Shown here in pieces: positions 1 through 15,900 of a stretch of DNA of 64,000 nt. The stretch is from Lutraria lutraria (taxonomy: Eukaryota > Mollusca > Bivalvia > Venerida > Mactridae): the NCBI GenBank assembly GCA_964023205.1, contig OZ026841.1, positions 25,623,561 to 25,687,560 of the forward strand. The letters run 5' to 3'. Below the pieces are notes generated by a model. The model ran no database searches. It worked only from the letters and a program-made list of their open reading frames with translations, and was not told the origin of the DNA. The translations under genes and the position numbers were made by a program. How positions within the stretch are numbered: position 1 is the first letter of the stretch; every line of letters begins with the position of its first letter.

Positions 1-3000
1 CTCTATGATCCTACCTCATTCGATAAAAGTTTATTGGATAGTCTAAAGAAAGAAGCAAAGAAATTTGCCGAGTTCTTTAAATCGGCTTTGTTTGGTAAAG
101 GCGGGTATGTACATAATTGCCATGCCTTAGAGTCTCTATTTGTCATTAAATGCTGTTCCTATGAATTGCACTACATTTTTTTTCGCATACATTTCGATTT
201 GAAAAGATTGATAAGCATTGACATTTAAGGAAGTATTCGTAAGATTGTACATGCATATATAACATCGGAGAGTTTCTGTTTATCTAACTTTTTTCATGAG
301 CTACCAAGGTTACATTAGATATACGAGTATATTATCGTATATATAAATACCAGTATATGAAAATGCAAATATGTTTTGAGATGCTCTTGTCGAGATTAAT
401 TCATTATTGTAATATCAGCTAACTATTACACTTATTTTTGAACATTCCTCTGTATATTCTTTCAGTCCAAAAGTCCCAAACATTTTAGATATCGTCAATG
501 TGAATAAATACAACGTTGAATCGGTCTTCGGGAAGTTGGACAAGAATGGCAATCTTTACAAAGATTTCAAGCTTGTGACTAACAGACTGTCTACATCAAT
601 GACAAGTCTTCCAAGTGGAAACCCAGCTGCAATGTCACTGACATTTATGAAAAAGTTCATGAAAATTAAAGGTCTGACGCTACCTTTTAAAGGGGGAGAT
701 ATAGGAAAAGTTGCTGACAATCTTATGACAATGGCTGGGAATGGTAAGACGCTATTCTTATTCAAACTGTGTGAACAATATTTCTGCTGATCGCTTCAGC
801 ATTAATCATATTTACATATAATATTTGAACAGTTTTCTGTCACCAATCAAAGTTTGACAACACAGAATATTTACTGAACACTTTTATAGTCCGCGGATTA
901 ATACTGTAAGAGTAAATAGAATTAACCTAAAACAGAAACTGTTGTTTTGTTTTCATACGTTCTGGAGCAACATACTACAGACTTAAATGAAATAACCATG
1001 ATAGATTAGTACAAAAAAACATGGAAAAAACACATACAAAAAAATTAAGTGCTGCGTATGGGTTGAAAATGCTCTAAAAGAATAATGTGAGACTGCAGTT
1101 GATTAAGGGGCGGTTAACAGTCATATGCATGTTCATTTCGTTACAGTTTGTCCGCGTTTCAAGGGTGCAATCGCATCTGGTTTTGGTCACGTATGTACAG
1201 TTCATGATTGTTGTCTTGGAATCACATGTAGCGTACCGATACCTTTTGGCTCTGAAATTAAACATGTAGAATTCAGCGTTGCGGTTATACCAGAGGATTT
1301 GAAAGTGGAAGTCAAATATTTTGGGAAGACAAAAGTCTTTCAAGCACATGGTAAGGAAATAGAAAATAATATATTATTTTTGTCCTAGTTCAGCAGTAGG
1401 TGCATAACTTCTGATGACAGAATTATTTCCGGTATGAATGCTAGATTGGTTTGCTGGAACCTGCGTAATTTACGTAGATATGTGTTTATATTGTATAAAA
1501 TTAAAAGATAAATATATTTGACTTGATTCCTTTGGACTGATCCGTTTAATTGGATTGTGGTAGTAATAGTAGCATTTTAAAGTATCCTTGAATATTTGGT
1601 TCACGTGCATATTGTTTCTCATAGGATTTGATGAAGAGTTAGACCTTGACATAAAACTGTTTGGAAAGAAGATAATCATGATTGGTAATGCTAATCTCGA
1701 AGGAGGCGAACTATCCTTAAGTGCTGAAATCAAGTTATGCACTAAACTGTTTTCTACCTGCTTACCCCCGATCGACTTGTTCCATGAAATAAAATTCAAA
1801 CTTACGCATTGTGTGCACAGAGGATGTAAGTATTTAATATATACATAAAATGACGTGGGGTATACCAAGAAACTGGGTATATATAGGTATATATTTAATG
1901 AGTTATAAATTGAAAAAAAAAATATATATATGAGCAGATCTCTAATGTATCCTCCACTAGTTTAACATCAAATAGATTAATAAATACTAAGGGCGAAATA
2001 TTTATTTTGCTCATTGCATCTATTGACTAATCTATTTAGAACATTGTAGAAAAAGAGTACAAAAACGTCAATTAAAGACAAATGAAAAAATGCACTTATA
2101 TATTTTTCCTTAGCTACTTCGCAAGAAGAAGCCATTAACAAAATGAACGTGCCAGCATTTTTGGGACAATTGGCTGAATATGAAGTTCTCGACAAGAAAA
2201 CGACAAAGGTTCTCGAAGATGTTAGAAACACGGTTGTCAAAGAGGTATACATTTAGTGCATAGATGGTGTTACAGCGATGACTTTGTTTGATTTAATTAT
2301 TATTCAACGAAATGCTGTTTATTTATGATACCTATGAATCATGCACGAAACTCAGTGATAGATCTATAAAAATAATTAAAGGGACAAGGAATGTATGTGC
2401 CATTGTTAACTGTACGAGGTAAGTGAACCACACACACGAGATATGTCGTGTCGTTGTACAATTAAATTTCCAGAATGGCGAATGGCATTGTTGAATGACA
2501 AATCATTTCTCAGAACACGTGATCAACGCACTTACCTTTACAATGATCTGAATGCCAAAATCCGTGAAAATGTTTACCATTTTATTTCTTATATACTTTT
2601 AGAAGAACTCGGAGAACTATTTAGCGAATGTTGAGCTCATGATATTTCTGTTAGCTGTTTTTGTTTGCAATATCATTGGTTTCAGTTAATGAAAGACGCT
2701 GCTGATAAAACTGGGGATATCGTAAAGGAATTTAAAGATAAAATGGACTTCTGTGTCTCTGCTAATATACCTGTACCGCCATTTGATATAGATTTCTTCA
2801 ATCTGAGACAGTTTTTCATGGTTGGACCAGTGCCTTTGTCACTAGGTTTGTATAGTATTACTTACTAAAAACATTTGTATTTTATTGTGCTTGACAATGA
2901 ATGAAAATTCAGCTCAGCTGAAGCGGCTGGGTGCATAAAAGTGGACTACTTTTTATGCGTACGCACGTAAAAGTAGTCCTAATTGGATGCTTCTCCTTAC

Positions 3001-3961
3001 GTCCGGAAGAAATCACTGGCTCTGAAATCTATAGTACTGCATTTCGATGTAATACAAAAAAAGTCTAAATTACTTGTTGTTCAAGGTATGGTTTCATGTA
3101 AGTTACTTTTGGATAACATTCGTAAATTATGACAATTTTTTACTTCTAAACCTACATTATTGACATGATAGGTAACTAATAAGAACTAGATTTCAATACG
3201 CAATGTTTCTAATGCTTCATCATGTAATCTATCGAACAACCACCATGACTTTTCCAGGTTTCGGAGCGGGTGGTAGTGTAGGACTGGGTGTTAAGGTGGG
3301 ACTTTGTGTCTTGAGTATGACCACTCAGGTAACTGCACATGTTTTGTTTGCACTCTTAAAAAGGTGACTACATACCTTGGTAGTAATGAAACATTCTATG
3401 TACTTTTTATTTCAGTTTATATACCAGTATTTTTGCAAAGTTTTCAAACACATGTCATTGTTATAATTCGAAAACGGAATACAAATTTTATGCATGCTAT
3501 TTTTGTCTTAGAAATTAATGTTAGTAATAGCGTACTGTGTTTCTCTATTTTACATTTAAACACTAATAGTGGAACTCCAACTCAGAGATGGTTTTGTACG
3601 TCTAGTTGATTTCGCAGTTGCTATTTATTCAATGATGTGCAATACTATCAAAGAGGCTATTATACAGACAGGAAACAGATAATCGTGTGACTATTATATT
3701 AAACTCAAAATACTACAAGCTGATAGACGAACGCTATATATGCAATACATGACATGAATGTTATGTATTTGCTAAATACCAGTACACTTTATTTCTTCCA
3801 TAGCTCACGTTGACACCATGGGTTGGTGGGAAGGTGTGGGGTGACGTAGCTGTTGATATTTTTGTGGCAAGAGGCGGAATAAGACTGATTGGTTACCTCA
3901 TGGAAACTAAATTCCCGATGTTGACGGAGCTTGTTTTCTCAAAATATCCAATAGATGTTGG
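1..3961 (+). CDS. N-terminal in-window exons (1-8) of the giant membrane protein
   Basis: Eight short exons, about 435 residues, match no domain I can name. The segment has a Cys cluster (DCCLGITC, exon 1147-1350), alternating hydrophobic and charged strands such as KVEVKYFGKTKVF and LDIKLFGKKIIMIG, and a glycine-rich strand FGAGGSVGLGVKVGL. The pattern suggests repeated amphipathic beta-strands, possibly a barrel or lipid-binding sheet (inference). It continues in phase into the RRKR-containing exon at 4267, so it is one protein with what follows unless an alternative promoter exists. Confidence 0.7.
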
Positions 3962-6900
3962 GTAAACGAATACAATGAAATAAATATGAATGTTTAAATA
4001 TGATTTTTGTCATGTTAAAAAGGAAAATGTTTAATTTATATTTCATATAAAAGTCATTTGCATTTCATGTTTTAAAACCAACTTTTGAAATGTACGTAAT
4101 TGTAAGTGTAAATTGTAAGTGTAAATGTGTAAAACATCAAATAAATTCTAGCACGACTTACACATCATATATACACCATCAAGCTTTCTGTACTAACAAA
4201 TTAACAATCAAGTATTTTGTATTCAAAGATGCACAGTTTCACATCAAGATAATTAATACGTTGTAGCGCAAAAATGGACTTGGTGCTTACGCCATTACGA
4301 GTGCAGTTGAAAGCATTTGCAGAAGTAAACTTATTGTTCAAAACAGTCACAGTTTTCGAGAGCGTTCTTTGGGAATATGCAGTACCGACAATCCGCAAGA
4401 ATATTTTCCACAAGAAGAAGAGGGACGATGATCCTTCTCCACCAGATGTCATGCCGGCTACTATCAACGAGAGAAGAAAAAGATCTGGAACTCGCGGATG
4501 CATCGTTAAGCAAATTCCTAACAGGCCGTTTTATGATACAGCATTTAGCATAGAGATGCATGCTCAAGACGAAGTCAGTGAAGTTAAGCTATTTTATGCA
4601 ATTGGTACTCATCGCGGCGGAACAAACCTGATAGATTGGACTGATATGGGCGGTAATAGTTTAATGGTACCAGCAAGACTTCCTGGTGGAATACCAGTCT
4701 ATTGGTCGGTTAAAGCGAGAAATAGCCAAGGTCTTGAATCTATTAGCCAATGCTCACTGAATACGTATGATAGCACTTTACCAGATGGTCGAGTTGAACA
4801 CGCTTACACATTTTCAAGTCATCCCGATAAGATCACAGCATCTGTTGTGGCATTTGAAGACAGTCCTTTAGTTCAGACTCATTACAAGGCGGTAGGTTTC
4901 AGTCCTGGTCAATTTGGATCTCAGTTTGTAGACTGGCAGGAGTTGAATTTAGACCATTCTACGACGCGTGAAGATGCTGCAGGTTATCTTAAACACTTCA
5001 CCATTCCAAGAGAAGGTAAACTGGTTGCCTGGATTTTAAGCACACAAAAAACTAGAACGGCTGAGATTTGCGCACAGAGGTGCATAGAATACGGATCGAA
5101 TTGTGTGTCGTTTGACTTTGAACATCATTCAGAAACATGTGACCTCCATGATGTCATACAAGGAGCAAATGCCTATCTACGAATTAGTGGAACATACAGT
5201 GATTATGAACGATTAGGGTCTGGTTATCACACTCCTTTGGAATACTCAAATCTACCTCTTACACACGGCACTACCTACTTTGTAAACACGCGAGTACGTA
5301 ATGTTTTGGGATATGATGCTTTCCTCGTTGGTGAAGGTACCATGGTTGATTTCACCCCTCCTGAGCCCGGACTGATTAATGCCACCAGTGACATACTTCG
5401 GGCAGATAAATGCACGGCAGCAGTAACACAGCGATGCATAGATGTTACAAGGAAAGATAACCATAGGTATTAAATATTATTATAACCTCATTCTTATCTA
5501 CGATGACAAATTATTAGACTTCTTCTGTGATATTTGGAGTTATAAATAACTTTTCTTTGCAAAAAAAAACACACCAAAAAAACATGTGACCGGGAAAATT
5601 AAATGTAACTGATGTTATATTTATAATTATAATGTTTTCATCGATTCTGTATTTGTAAAAATCCACAAGTTAGTGCAAACTTTTAAGAAAAGTCTTAGAT
5701 GCAATGTGAACCAAATGTCAATCTAAAGCATACAGTATGTATATTAGTGTCTCTATATTTCAGAATTATAATAGACGGTCCTGGATCAGGAACAGTTTTC
5801 AATGGACATGCGCCTATACGTGACGAGTTGTATACTCTGACAAACCATTATGTCTCAGGTAAACTCGATGTAGTACCAATAGTAATAAACAATACGTAAC
5901 ACTTCAGTAATACAAATAAACATTAATGTATATGTTACACATTATATGTATTGATAAATTACACTGTATTCTTGGTTGTCAATGTGCAAAAGAAAACACT
6001 TAATGATTTGCATCTGTAGAAATTACTTCAATTCATAGCACATCAGTTTCTATAACGATCGGACACTGTAAAATGTGCAATTATTTTGTTATTAAAATAT
6101 TGTCTTTCATATACTTGATACGAATTATTATGTTTCAGCAAATTGGAAAGGTTTCCACGACAACGAGAGTGGAATATGGGGATATACATGGGCCGTCGGA
6201 TCTCAAGTATGTGGAACGGACATAGTAGGTTATAAAGATCCTTATGCTCACCTGACTAGTAAGAAATTCTGGACAGATTCCGGATTCCAGAAAGACATAC
6301 ATTTACCCGATGGTCCATATTTTGTCTCCGTTCAAGCACTTAATGGTGCAGAGTTAGGAGGTTCCCTTGTTACAACTGTTTGCCATTCAACTCCCTTTAT
6401 TGTCGATACTACACCTCCAGTATTCAACGGTGTCACTGACATAATTTATGATGAAGATTTTGATCTAATCGCCATCTATTACGATGCCGTAGACGACCTT
6501 TCTAAAATATCAGATGCTGAGTTTGGATTAGGGAAAACAAAATATGATGTTCAATTAAAACCGTATAGTCTCCATGCATCTATGGATAGAGATGATCCGT
6601 TTGTAGCCGTAGAAGATCTAGGTTTAAAAGAAGGTGTTCCAGCGTGGATTCGTATCAGAGTCACAAACAACGGTACATATTCTCATAGTACGCTGTAATT
6701 TAGATTATCATTTGAGATATTTGTAGATTATTGAATGCAAGATCTGAGTTGATTTTGTTTGTTTGTTTGTTTGTTTGTTTGTATCGAGTCTTACGCCCCT
6801 TTTCAACAGTCAGAATCATATGAGGCAGACAATTCACCTAATCATCGCTCCTGGGAAGAACCAGTAACCAGATTCTCATCCTCCATAAGCAACTGCCTAC

Positions 6901-9900
6901 TTTCTCACATAAGGAGTCATGGTCGGTAGCGGGGCTCGAACCCACGACCCTCTATCAGTGAGAGGTTACAGTGATTTGAAGTCAGCGACCTTAATCACTC
7001 GTCCATGGAGGCGGGTCATATCTGAGTTGAATTTAACTCGGAACTCAGTCATTTCCAAAGCTGCGAAGCATAACGGTTATACTGAAATATGATATTGCTT
7101 ACAAGAATATCACATTTCTGTATTAAAATTATTCCGCATTTGCGTGAAACAGTTCATTCTAAACAAAATTTCGTTCGTGCTTTAATTTTCTATCATGAAT
7201 GTTTTTTCAGTCGATCTATTCACATCTGGTCATGGCGATGAACCTATTATCATTGATAAATCACCTCCAAACCCTGGTACAGTGCTTGATGGCGATAAAT
7301 TGAGAAGAGATAAACAGTTCCAATCGGATAATTCAAGAATTTGTGCGCAATGGATTGAATTCTTCGATCCTGAGTCTGGCATAGATCGGTAATTTAACTA
7401 ATAAATTATTCATGCTGTTTTTATACTCAATATTTCGTTTGATAAAATGAACTTGCATTAGTTTGAACTTGTATCCAAATTTCATTCATTTTACCAAATT
7501 CATATTTAATTTTGTTCGGAAAGCGAAACTATTTGTGCATACGTCTTTGATTTTTAAAGTAAGTTACGTGTAATGATATTGTGGCCAAGAATTATATTAT
7601 ACATGTAGATAATTTTCTAAACACGGGTGCAACAATAAAAAAGTGTGAATGCTTTCACAGATTCCTATGGGGAGTGGGGACATCAAAAGGTTCTGAAGAT
7701 ATTGTGAAGTTCCACAATCTGACCCGATACGACAAATCTTCATGCGCACATGCATCGTTACTTCACAACCATACATACTATTCTACAGTGTTTGCCTATA
7801 ATAATGCCCTGAATTCAAAATCTGCTAACAGTACATCCGATGGAGGTAAAGCTTGTAGATATTGCTTAAATGATTATACAATTTTACTACATGCATCTTT
7901 ATCAGTGTATTATTTTCCTTCTTAGATACAGTTCGATACTTTAATATGTACGATCAGTTATTATAGATGATATACCTCAATTGTTTAAACGATGGGAAAA
8001 TAATCAGATTCCCGGGGAAATATGCCACGCGCTATTGACATATCCAAACAAGCTACCAATGCTAACAGCAAGGACAATAACAGCATAAAGATAAATCAGG
8101 CATTAACTTCATACATCCCTAGGTGAAGTGACGTTGGTCATATATGATCCGTCGCATACAGTTACTTTATATCTGTTTCTATCACAGTACTTGTCGACGT
8201 TACACCGCCGAACGCTGGGATGGTTCAAGATGGCAAGAAAGGGCAACCAGATCAGGAATTTACGTCCGAAACAGTGTCCAAATACGCCAACTGGAATGAT
8301 TACTTCGATCCAGAGAGTGGAATAGATCACTACGAAGTTGATGTTCTTGTAAATAACGAACATATGAACACTTTTGATGTCGGCGACACCGACCAGTTTG
8401 AAGACCATACTATTTCTATGGAACACAACGATAGAGTTTATTTCAACGTCCATGGCGTCAATGGTGCTGTATTAAAAACAGCTGCTCGTAGTAACGGCTT
8501 GCTAGTAGATTTGACCAAGCCAATACTAAAAGAAATTGCAGATACTGAAAATGGACTGGCGTATCAAGACGACAAAACAAAAATGCATCTGAAATGGGAC
8601 TTCGGTGATCCTGAATCAGGTATAAAGGAATATAGAACAATAATCTATGAGACACAATATGGAGTGAAGCAGAAATTCTGGCCACAAACAGACCAGTATA
8701 ATACGACTATTCCCTCAAGTCCAACCTTCACCAAAACCAAAGTAACTTTAGGCAATTTATCGCTAAAAGACGGCGCCCAGTATTCGCTGCATGTGACAGC
8801 TTTGAATAAAGCACTATTATCAACATCTCACGAGACAACCGGTGTAACAATAGATTCAACACCGCCAGCAAAGCCTGAGGTATTATTTCATATTTATGAC
8901 AGCTAGTTTGCTCCAGTAAATTAATATTTTTATTATTTATGATAATTTAAACTGTACTATTGTACATCGTAATCGTTTGGCTTTCTTTATGTCAATAATA
9001 TTGATGAGTAATACACATATACTTTAATAATATGTCAACATTACAACACATTGTTCCAATTTTCGTTTTTAGGTTAAGATAGGACTACCAAATGATGAGG
9101 AAGAACTAGACGAAGATAGGCATGTTTTGCACGATGATCAAAATAGCATAAGAATAAGTTGGTCTGCGAGAGATTCTGAAAGTGGTATTGCTCGTTATTT
9201 TGTTGCCATTGGTACAGACACTAATGAAGAAAGCGTACAAAAGTTCGTTGAATACAGCGGAACAGAAACTACCGTACATATAAAAAACATACATTTCGAA
9301 ACATTCAGAGAGTCTGGAGTTTTATATGTTGTTTCCATGAAAGCAATAAATGGGGCAGGCCTAGAATCCCCGGTTGGAAAGTCTAAAAATATCTTTGTTC
9401 AAAAGGCAAACATACCTGGTGTTGTATTTGATGGAAGGAATCATTTCAAAGACGATATGTATACAACAGATCATACGTCCATTGCAGCATCATTCTATGG
9501 ATTTGAGAGTGAAACATGCAACATTGTAAGCTATGACTGGGCTATTGGTACAAGCGACTATGGCACTGATATACAAACGTTTACAAGATATGGCTTAGTT
9601 ATGTTGAACGATACACATGGTCAATGCCAGATCCATACTGAACTATTTGAAGATACCACTTACTACATAACAATAAGAGCAGTGACTGGTTGCAATGATG
9701 AGTATATTGTGTCATCATCAGATGGTATCACTCTAGACAGAGATCCTCCGACAATTATCTTTGAAGAAATGGAATCGAATGATACTTCAACATCAATCGT
9801 TAATGGTGTCATGTATCAGGCATCAACTGATACTTTAGCACTATCATCTAATGTAACTGACAAACATTCAATCGCTTCTGTTCAATATGCTCTTGGTTCT

Positions 9901-12900
9901 TTACCATCACTCGACGAAATTCATTCATTTACGGACAATTTTGAAGACTTAACAAGTGTTGTTACTTTGACACCTGGATCTACAACTTTCATCACAACTA
10001 ATACATACGACAGAGCAGGTAATAGCAACGTGACGTCATCCCTTGCAATAATTGCGGATAACACAAGCCCGACCATTCACGATTTAGATTGCAGTAAGCA
10101 CTTGTCTAGACGCAAGAGTATTCTAACTTGTGATTGGAAGATTGTCCAAGAATACGAAAGTGTCATAGATGATATTGTAGTGTCCATAGGAACAGATAGC
10201 GCTACATTTGATATTCTTGAAAATTACAACGTTGTAAAAGGTACCTACACATTCGAAAGGGATCTAAACGACCCTATAAATACTTTAAACATCACATCCG
10301 TCTTCGTTCAAATTAAAATATCCAACGTGATCGGACAGCAGAAAACATATGGAAGAACAGTCATCGTTGACAGAACACCACCACAAGCCGAGCGATTAGA
10401 TGTGGTCACTACTATTGGTATTCATAAGGTTACAGAACATCAGAAATGCCAGCTTTCACGATCGTATGTTGAACTTGAAGTGCATAGTGCATTTGATGAG
10501 GAATCTGGTATTGACAATGAAAGGTAGGTTTCTTATATGTATAAAGTTTGTACTGATCGATGTAATTACAGGCTACTTTAGTTGGGTGAGAATAACTGAA
10601 GTATTTAATTTTGTACACATATTCCAAAAATAGTAGTGTTTTAGAATAAAATTTGTTTTTTCAATTTTCTGTATTCGCTAACATACTCCTTGTTGGTTCC
10701 AGATTCGAAGTATGCATTGGGTACAAACCATTTGGTTCGGAAATAGTCGGTTACAGTCTCTCATCAATGAATGCGGAGGGAAAAATTTTCTTTGACGGCT
10801 TCTCGCTCAATCCTGGCGCAAAATTCTTTGCTACGTTGCGAATTTACAACAAAGCTGGTCTGAAATCGGAAATTACATCAGACAGTGTTGTGATAAGTCA
10901 AGCACCAACTCTTAGAGTAACTGATGGGAACGCGGAAGAAGATATTGATTATCAATCGTTGCCAAATCTTATACAAGGTAGATGGGAGTATTCGGATTCG
11001 TGTCCGATAAAAGAAGCGTCTTGGTCTGTAAGTGACCTTACTGGTAAAGTTCTCTTTGATTCTCTGCCAATACCTTCCGCATCTAAAATATTTTACAACG
11101 ATGAAGTTAGTCTTGAAAATGGTATGAAATATGTGGTTACTGTGAAAACCGTAGATTTTCTGGGTCGTCCAAAGATTGCACGCTCAGATGGCGTGTCAGT
11201 CCGAATCCAACCACCACTTCCAGGTCTTGTACGTGATGGTGATAAAGAAGATCTTAATTACCAATTTAGTACGACAGAGCTGTCTGGCAACTGGGACGAA
11301 TTTGGTGATAAATCGAATGATCCGACACAGGAAATAGACCACTATGAGGTTGCAATCGGAAATGACAGACGCTATTCTAAGACAAGATCTAATGTTCATG
11401 TTTTCGTGAATGTCGGTCGAAATACGTCTCATACTTTTGAACATCTAAACTTGACATCCAAACTCGTTAAGTATTACATCACTGTTCGATCTTACAGTAA
11501 GGCAGGTGGTTATACTGAGGGATATTCAAATGGTATTCGTGTTGGCTTTGAGGATGCAATTGACGCAGGTACAGTTTCCTTGTCTAGATACCAGTCTTCA
11601 ACAACATCTGTAGAAGTATCTTGGACAGGATTTAGGTCTGATATAGATATAATTGACTATGAAATAGGACTTAGCACTCAAAACGACTTTATAACAAACG
11701 ACACCCTCAAATGTATCGTTTTTCAGCAAAACGCATCTGTTTATGATGTGTATCCCTTAACAAGTATTGGTCAAAATGAATTTGTTAAAGTCAGCTCATT
11801 GAAACTGCATCATGGACAGACGTTTTTTGTCACAGTAATTGCCAAAGATGAGGCAGGCATGTGCACTGGGGTCACTAGTGAACAAATTCTTGTTGATAAA
11901 ACACCGCCTGAAAAGGGTAAGTTGTTTATTAATGACATCGAGAGCACCACGGTTTCGTACGCACGTCTGAACACAGAAATGCATTTTTCATGGGAAAATT
12001 TCAAAGACAAGGAGTCTGAAATATCGCAAACTTATGCTGGTTTATTCGAGTGCAAATCATGTGAGGTCAATTATGTTTCAAGTACAAATTGTTCTTTGAT
12101 CGCGGGCAATTTGATACAAGGCGATAGTAAAACGTCATTTTATGAGTTACAATTGGATGCGAATAGAGTGTATTATGCTGTTTTGAATTTTACCAATGGA
12201 GCCGGTCTAACATCGCGGGTGCAATCTTCCTCAATCCTGATTGACACTAATGGTCCTTTAACAGGCGAGGTAAAAATAACTGACGACTGGAAGTCGCATA
12301 AAACCTACCAGAGTTCAATCGACGAACTACACGGATTGCTTCCAATAGCGAATACGATGAATGATTATGTTTGTCCTACTCAGACAGGTTTTTTCCCAGG
12401 TGAAGGCCACGAATTTATTACATTTTCAAATGAATTCAGTACAGATTATGTTATCGTCAACAATAGTGGTGCATATCTTGGGATAGGCTATAATGCTGAT
12501 TTGACCAGTATGGTTAAGTCAAGCATTGTATCTGAGACGCAAACATTACAAGGCGGCAATTATACATTTGACTTGCGTTCTGCTAGTGGAGCATTTATTG
12601 TAACGACAATAGCTCTCATCACGGACTCCGTTGTTGTACCGTTTGTTATAAATGATAAGCCAATAGATCAAGAATTTGATTACAGTCGCTTTGAAAACAT
12701 CACCGGTTTAGTAGCACCGGAAGGAAACATTACCGACGATACTAATACTACAACAACGATGGCGTCAATTACTACGAAACGAATGGGTTCATTTGTTCCA
12801 ATTAACGACTCTAATGTTAGCAACGAGACTAATTTTGATAGCGATGGGTATGGATTTGGCATACACTTCCTCGGTTACAAAACAGAAGGAAATACAAATT

Positions 12901-15900
12901 GGCATCATCTGTTTTGGGCAAGAAGTAAGGTCTCTGACGTACAGCACTGGTTTCAACTACCTTTCGATTCGTCTACTAGTGATCACAGTTATACTATACA
13001 AGTACACAAGAAAGTAGAATTCCTTGAGCACACTCTTGATCTTACGCTGATTGTTGATAATGAAGAAATTATAAGTATTTCCAATTTCAAATTCTATGAA
13101 GAAATGAAATTAGCTGCGCTTGCATGGAACGAAAATAATTTTCAGCCACCAATACTAAATATCTACAAACCATTTTATAGCGACGCGATTATAAGAAGAA
13201 TGGAGGTTCCTGACACGCATGACAAACCGTGTCGACACGGTAAAGCCTTTTATGATGCTGAGAGCAGTATCAAAGAACTTTGGGTTGGTGTATCTGATAA
13301 TAATAAAGATTTCGGAAATGTATCACCGATGCAGCATTACAAGACGTTCTGTTATCCATGTATAGCACCTTGTCAAGACCTCTGTAATCAGCCATGCCAT
13401 GACGAACGCCATTCAGATGGTTTTGATCTGATTGAATTAAAAGTTCATAATTTGAACCTTAAAATGGCCGATACGGATGATATTTGCAACAATGTCACTA
13501 ATGACATTAAATGTAACAACTCCGCATACTATCTAAATGTTAAAGCAGTTAATTTTGCTGGTGAAGAATCCCTTGCTTATTCTAACGCAATTCAAATCGA
13601 TGTTACTCCACCGCAATGTGAATACGTGAAATGTCTAGATCCTGAATTTGACAAAAATCAACCAACGAACCATTTGGGCTCAAGTTCGACAATAGGTGCA
13701 TATTGGAACTGCACTGAAGATATAAGCATTATAGAGTCCTACTCAGTAAGAGTATTGTCTTCTTCTGAAGTGATAATGAACAACACAAATGTTGGTTTGA
13801 AGTCTAAGGTTCACTTCATGCTAGAAAATGGTACTTTTAAAGACGATGAAACATACAGCGTAGAGGTATCGGCTATAAACAGTGCTGGTATTTTTGAAAG
13901 CAAAAATTGTAGCGTTCGTGTAAAACTATTCCCTCCTAACATTGCTGGGGCTTCAGCCGCCCCATTATATACAAGCACAGATACTTCTACTTCTGAAAGT
14001 GAAGACATACCATACTGGACTTCATCACAAAATAGTATTGGCATACAATGGCAGGGTGGCAATGATGACATAGAATATTATGGTGAGTCTATCGCACGCG
14101 TTATTATTAATCTACTGTCGTTTTTATTTCAAATTCTACATTACGTAATAAGCGCTAGCCCTAATTCATCTAAGACCTCATCTTTAAAGACACAGAAGCG
14201 TCGAAAAACTCGGTACATTCAAACTTCGGTTGAATTCGACAATAAAATGATCGTGCAGTTGAATTAGCCAAGTTTTATCTCATTTATTGGTTACAAGCTA
14301 TACAAATACCATTTTAAATAGCTAAAACCTCTTTTTTGATAAAATGAGGCTTGAAATGAACGTTTCATTTCAGAGTGGCAAATAGGAACGAACGATGGTT
14401 CTCACGATGTGTTCCCTCCGCTTATTGTCGGAGAAAAGAATTCTGGATCCTCTGCTATTGTTCACGGAAAAGTTGAATTTGATGGCAAGAAAATCAACAA
14501 GACGGTCGCGGAATTTAGGAATCTAACGAACATGCCTCCAGAAGAAATAAAGAATATAACACAAGCGACTGAACAGGAGAAGTCATTCTTTAATATGGAA
14601 CCAGGACGTTGTGTTCATCAGTTACTTTATGGAGTTGGTTATTCACATCTTAAAAGTAAAATTCAAGGGAAATCAGTCTGTGTCAAGCGTAAGTGTTTGT
14701 TTAATGGCCCTTTCCCATAACTAGGTTACTTCCCTTAGTGATGTCCCCTGATAAAGAATAATTCTACTTCCAGGGACTAAGCTAATATCGATGATAATGG
14801 CGGACAACTGAGAAATTCTCAGTGCGCAGTGCGTTAAAAGAAATGCGTTTTACTTACTTGCAAAACTGATCAGCTAAAATCTTATATACGGGTCGTTGGC
14901 CAGCACATTCATGGTAATTAACGTGAATTAACTTGATCCGTAGAAGGGTCAATTAAGCTCGATATAAGGAATATGTATGATGAATAAAACTCAAAACATC
15001 CAAGTATGTTAGTGGCAAGAGTTTGAACTGTTAACGTTTACGAACTGTGGTTAGACATATGTTGAAACGTATATCTTATAGTACGTGATGATGTCTCAGT
15101 GGCACAGTCTCAATGGTGCCTGAACTCCGAACATATATTTTACTGACAAGTTTATACAAAACGTCAAGTCCAGTCATATATGAAAAGGACCATATTCAGC
15201 GTCTGTTTAAATATGATTTGTGGTTTTATTAAACACTTACATTAATATCCATTACATATACATCAATGATTATATTATTTTCCGGTCCACCGCTAATATT
15301 ACAAGATATAAATAAATAAAATAAAAAGCATCTGTGATTTTTGAAACTTTCAATGTGCTACTATTTTCACTCGACCGTGCGAGAGAACGACAACTTGAAA
15401 CCCTGATCATGTACAGCTATTTTGCTGTTTCATTATTTGAAATGTATGAAGGTGTGAAAGAAAGAAAATAATTGTGCAGGAACGGGCCCTTACTTATTGA
15501 ATATCATTGACACATCAATGAGGAATGTGTTGATTATCCAATTTGTCACTGTATTTAAAAGAATACTTATTTTTGGCATCTCGTTTCGACTCATCATTCA
15601 TGAAAAAATAGAATAAAATAGCCTTATAAGCCAAAATAGCTATAAAGCTGTAACACATCTATCATCTTCATCTTTTAGAATATATATCTACAAGGACTTA
15701 TATACATACATGTATGTATATAAGTCCTTGATATCTATCAATTCCATAGCTATCAATAAATCCACGTTCGTATAATATTGTGAAACTACTTGTATTAAAT
15801 CTAGGACCGTTATACCTGGCATCATTATATATATACACACATATAATTATTTATTACAACAGCCTGGCTACCCTAATTATGTAAAAAAATACGGTTCCGA

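Noticed and set aside
14083..14267. Extension of the 3,380-nt exon to an in-frame stop
   Set aside because: A GTGAGT donor at 14083 joins in phase to 14374, and the sequence past it loses the repeat pattern.
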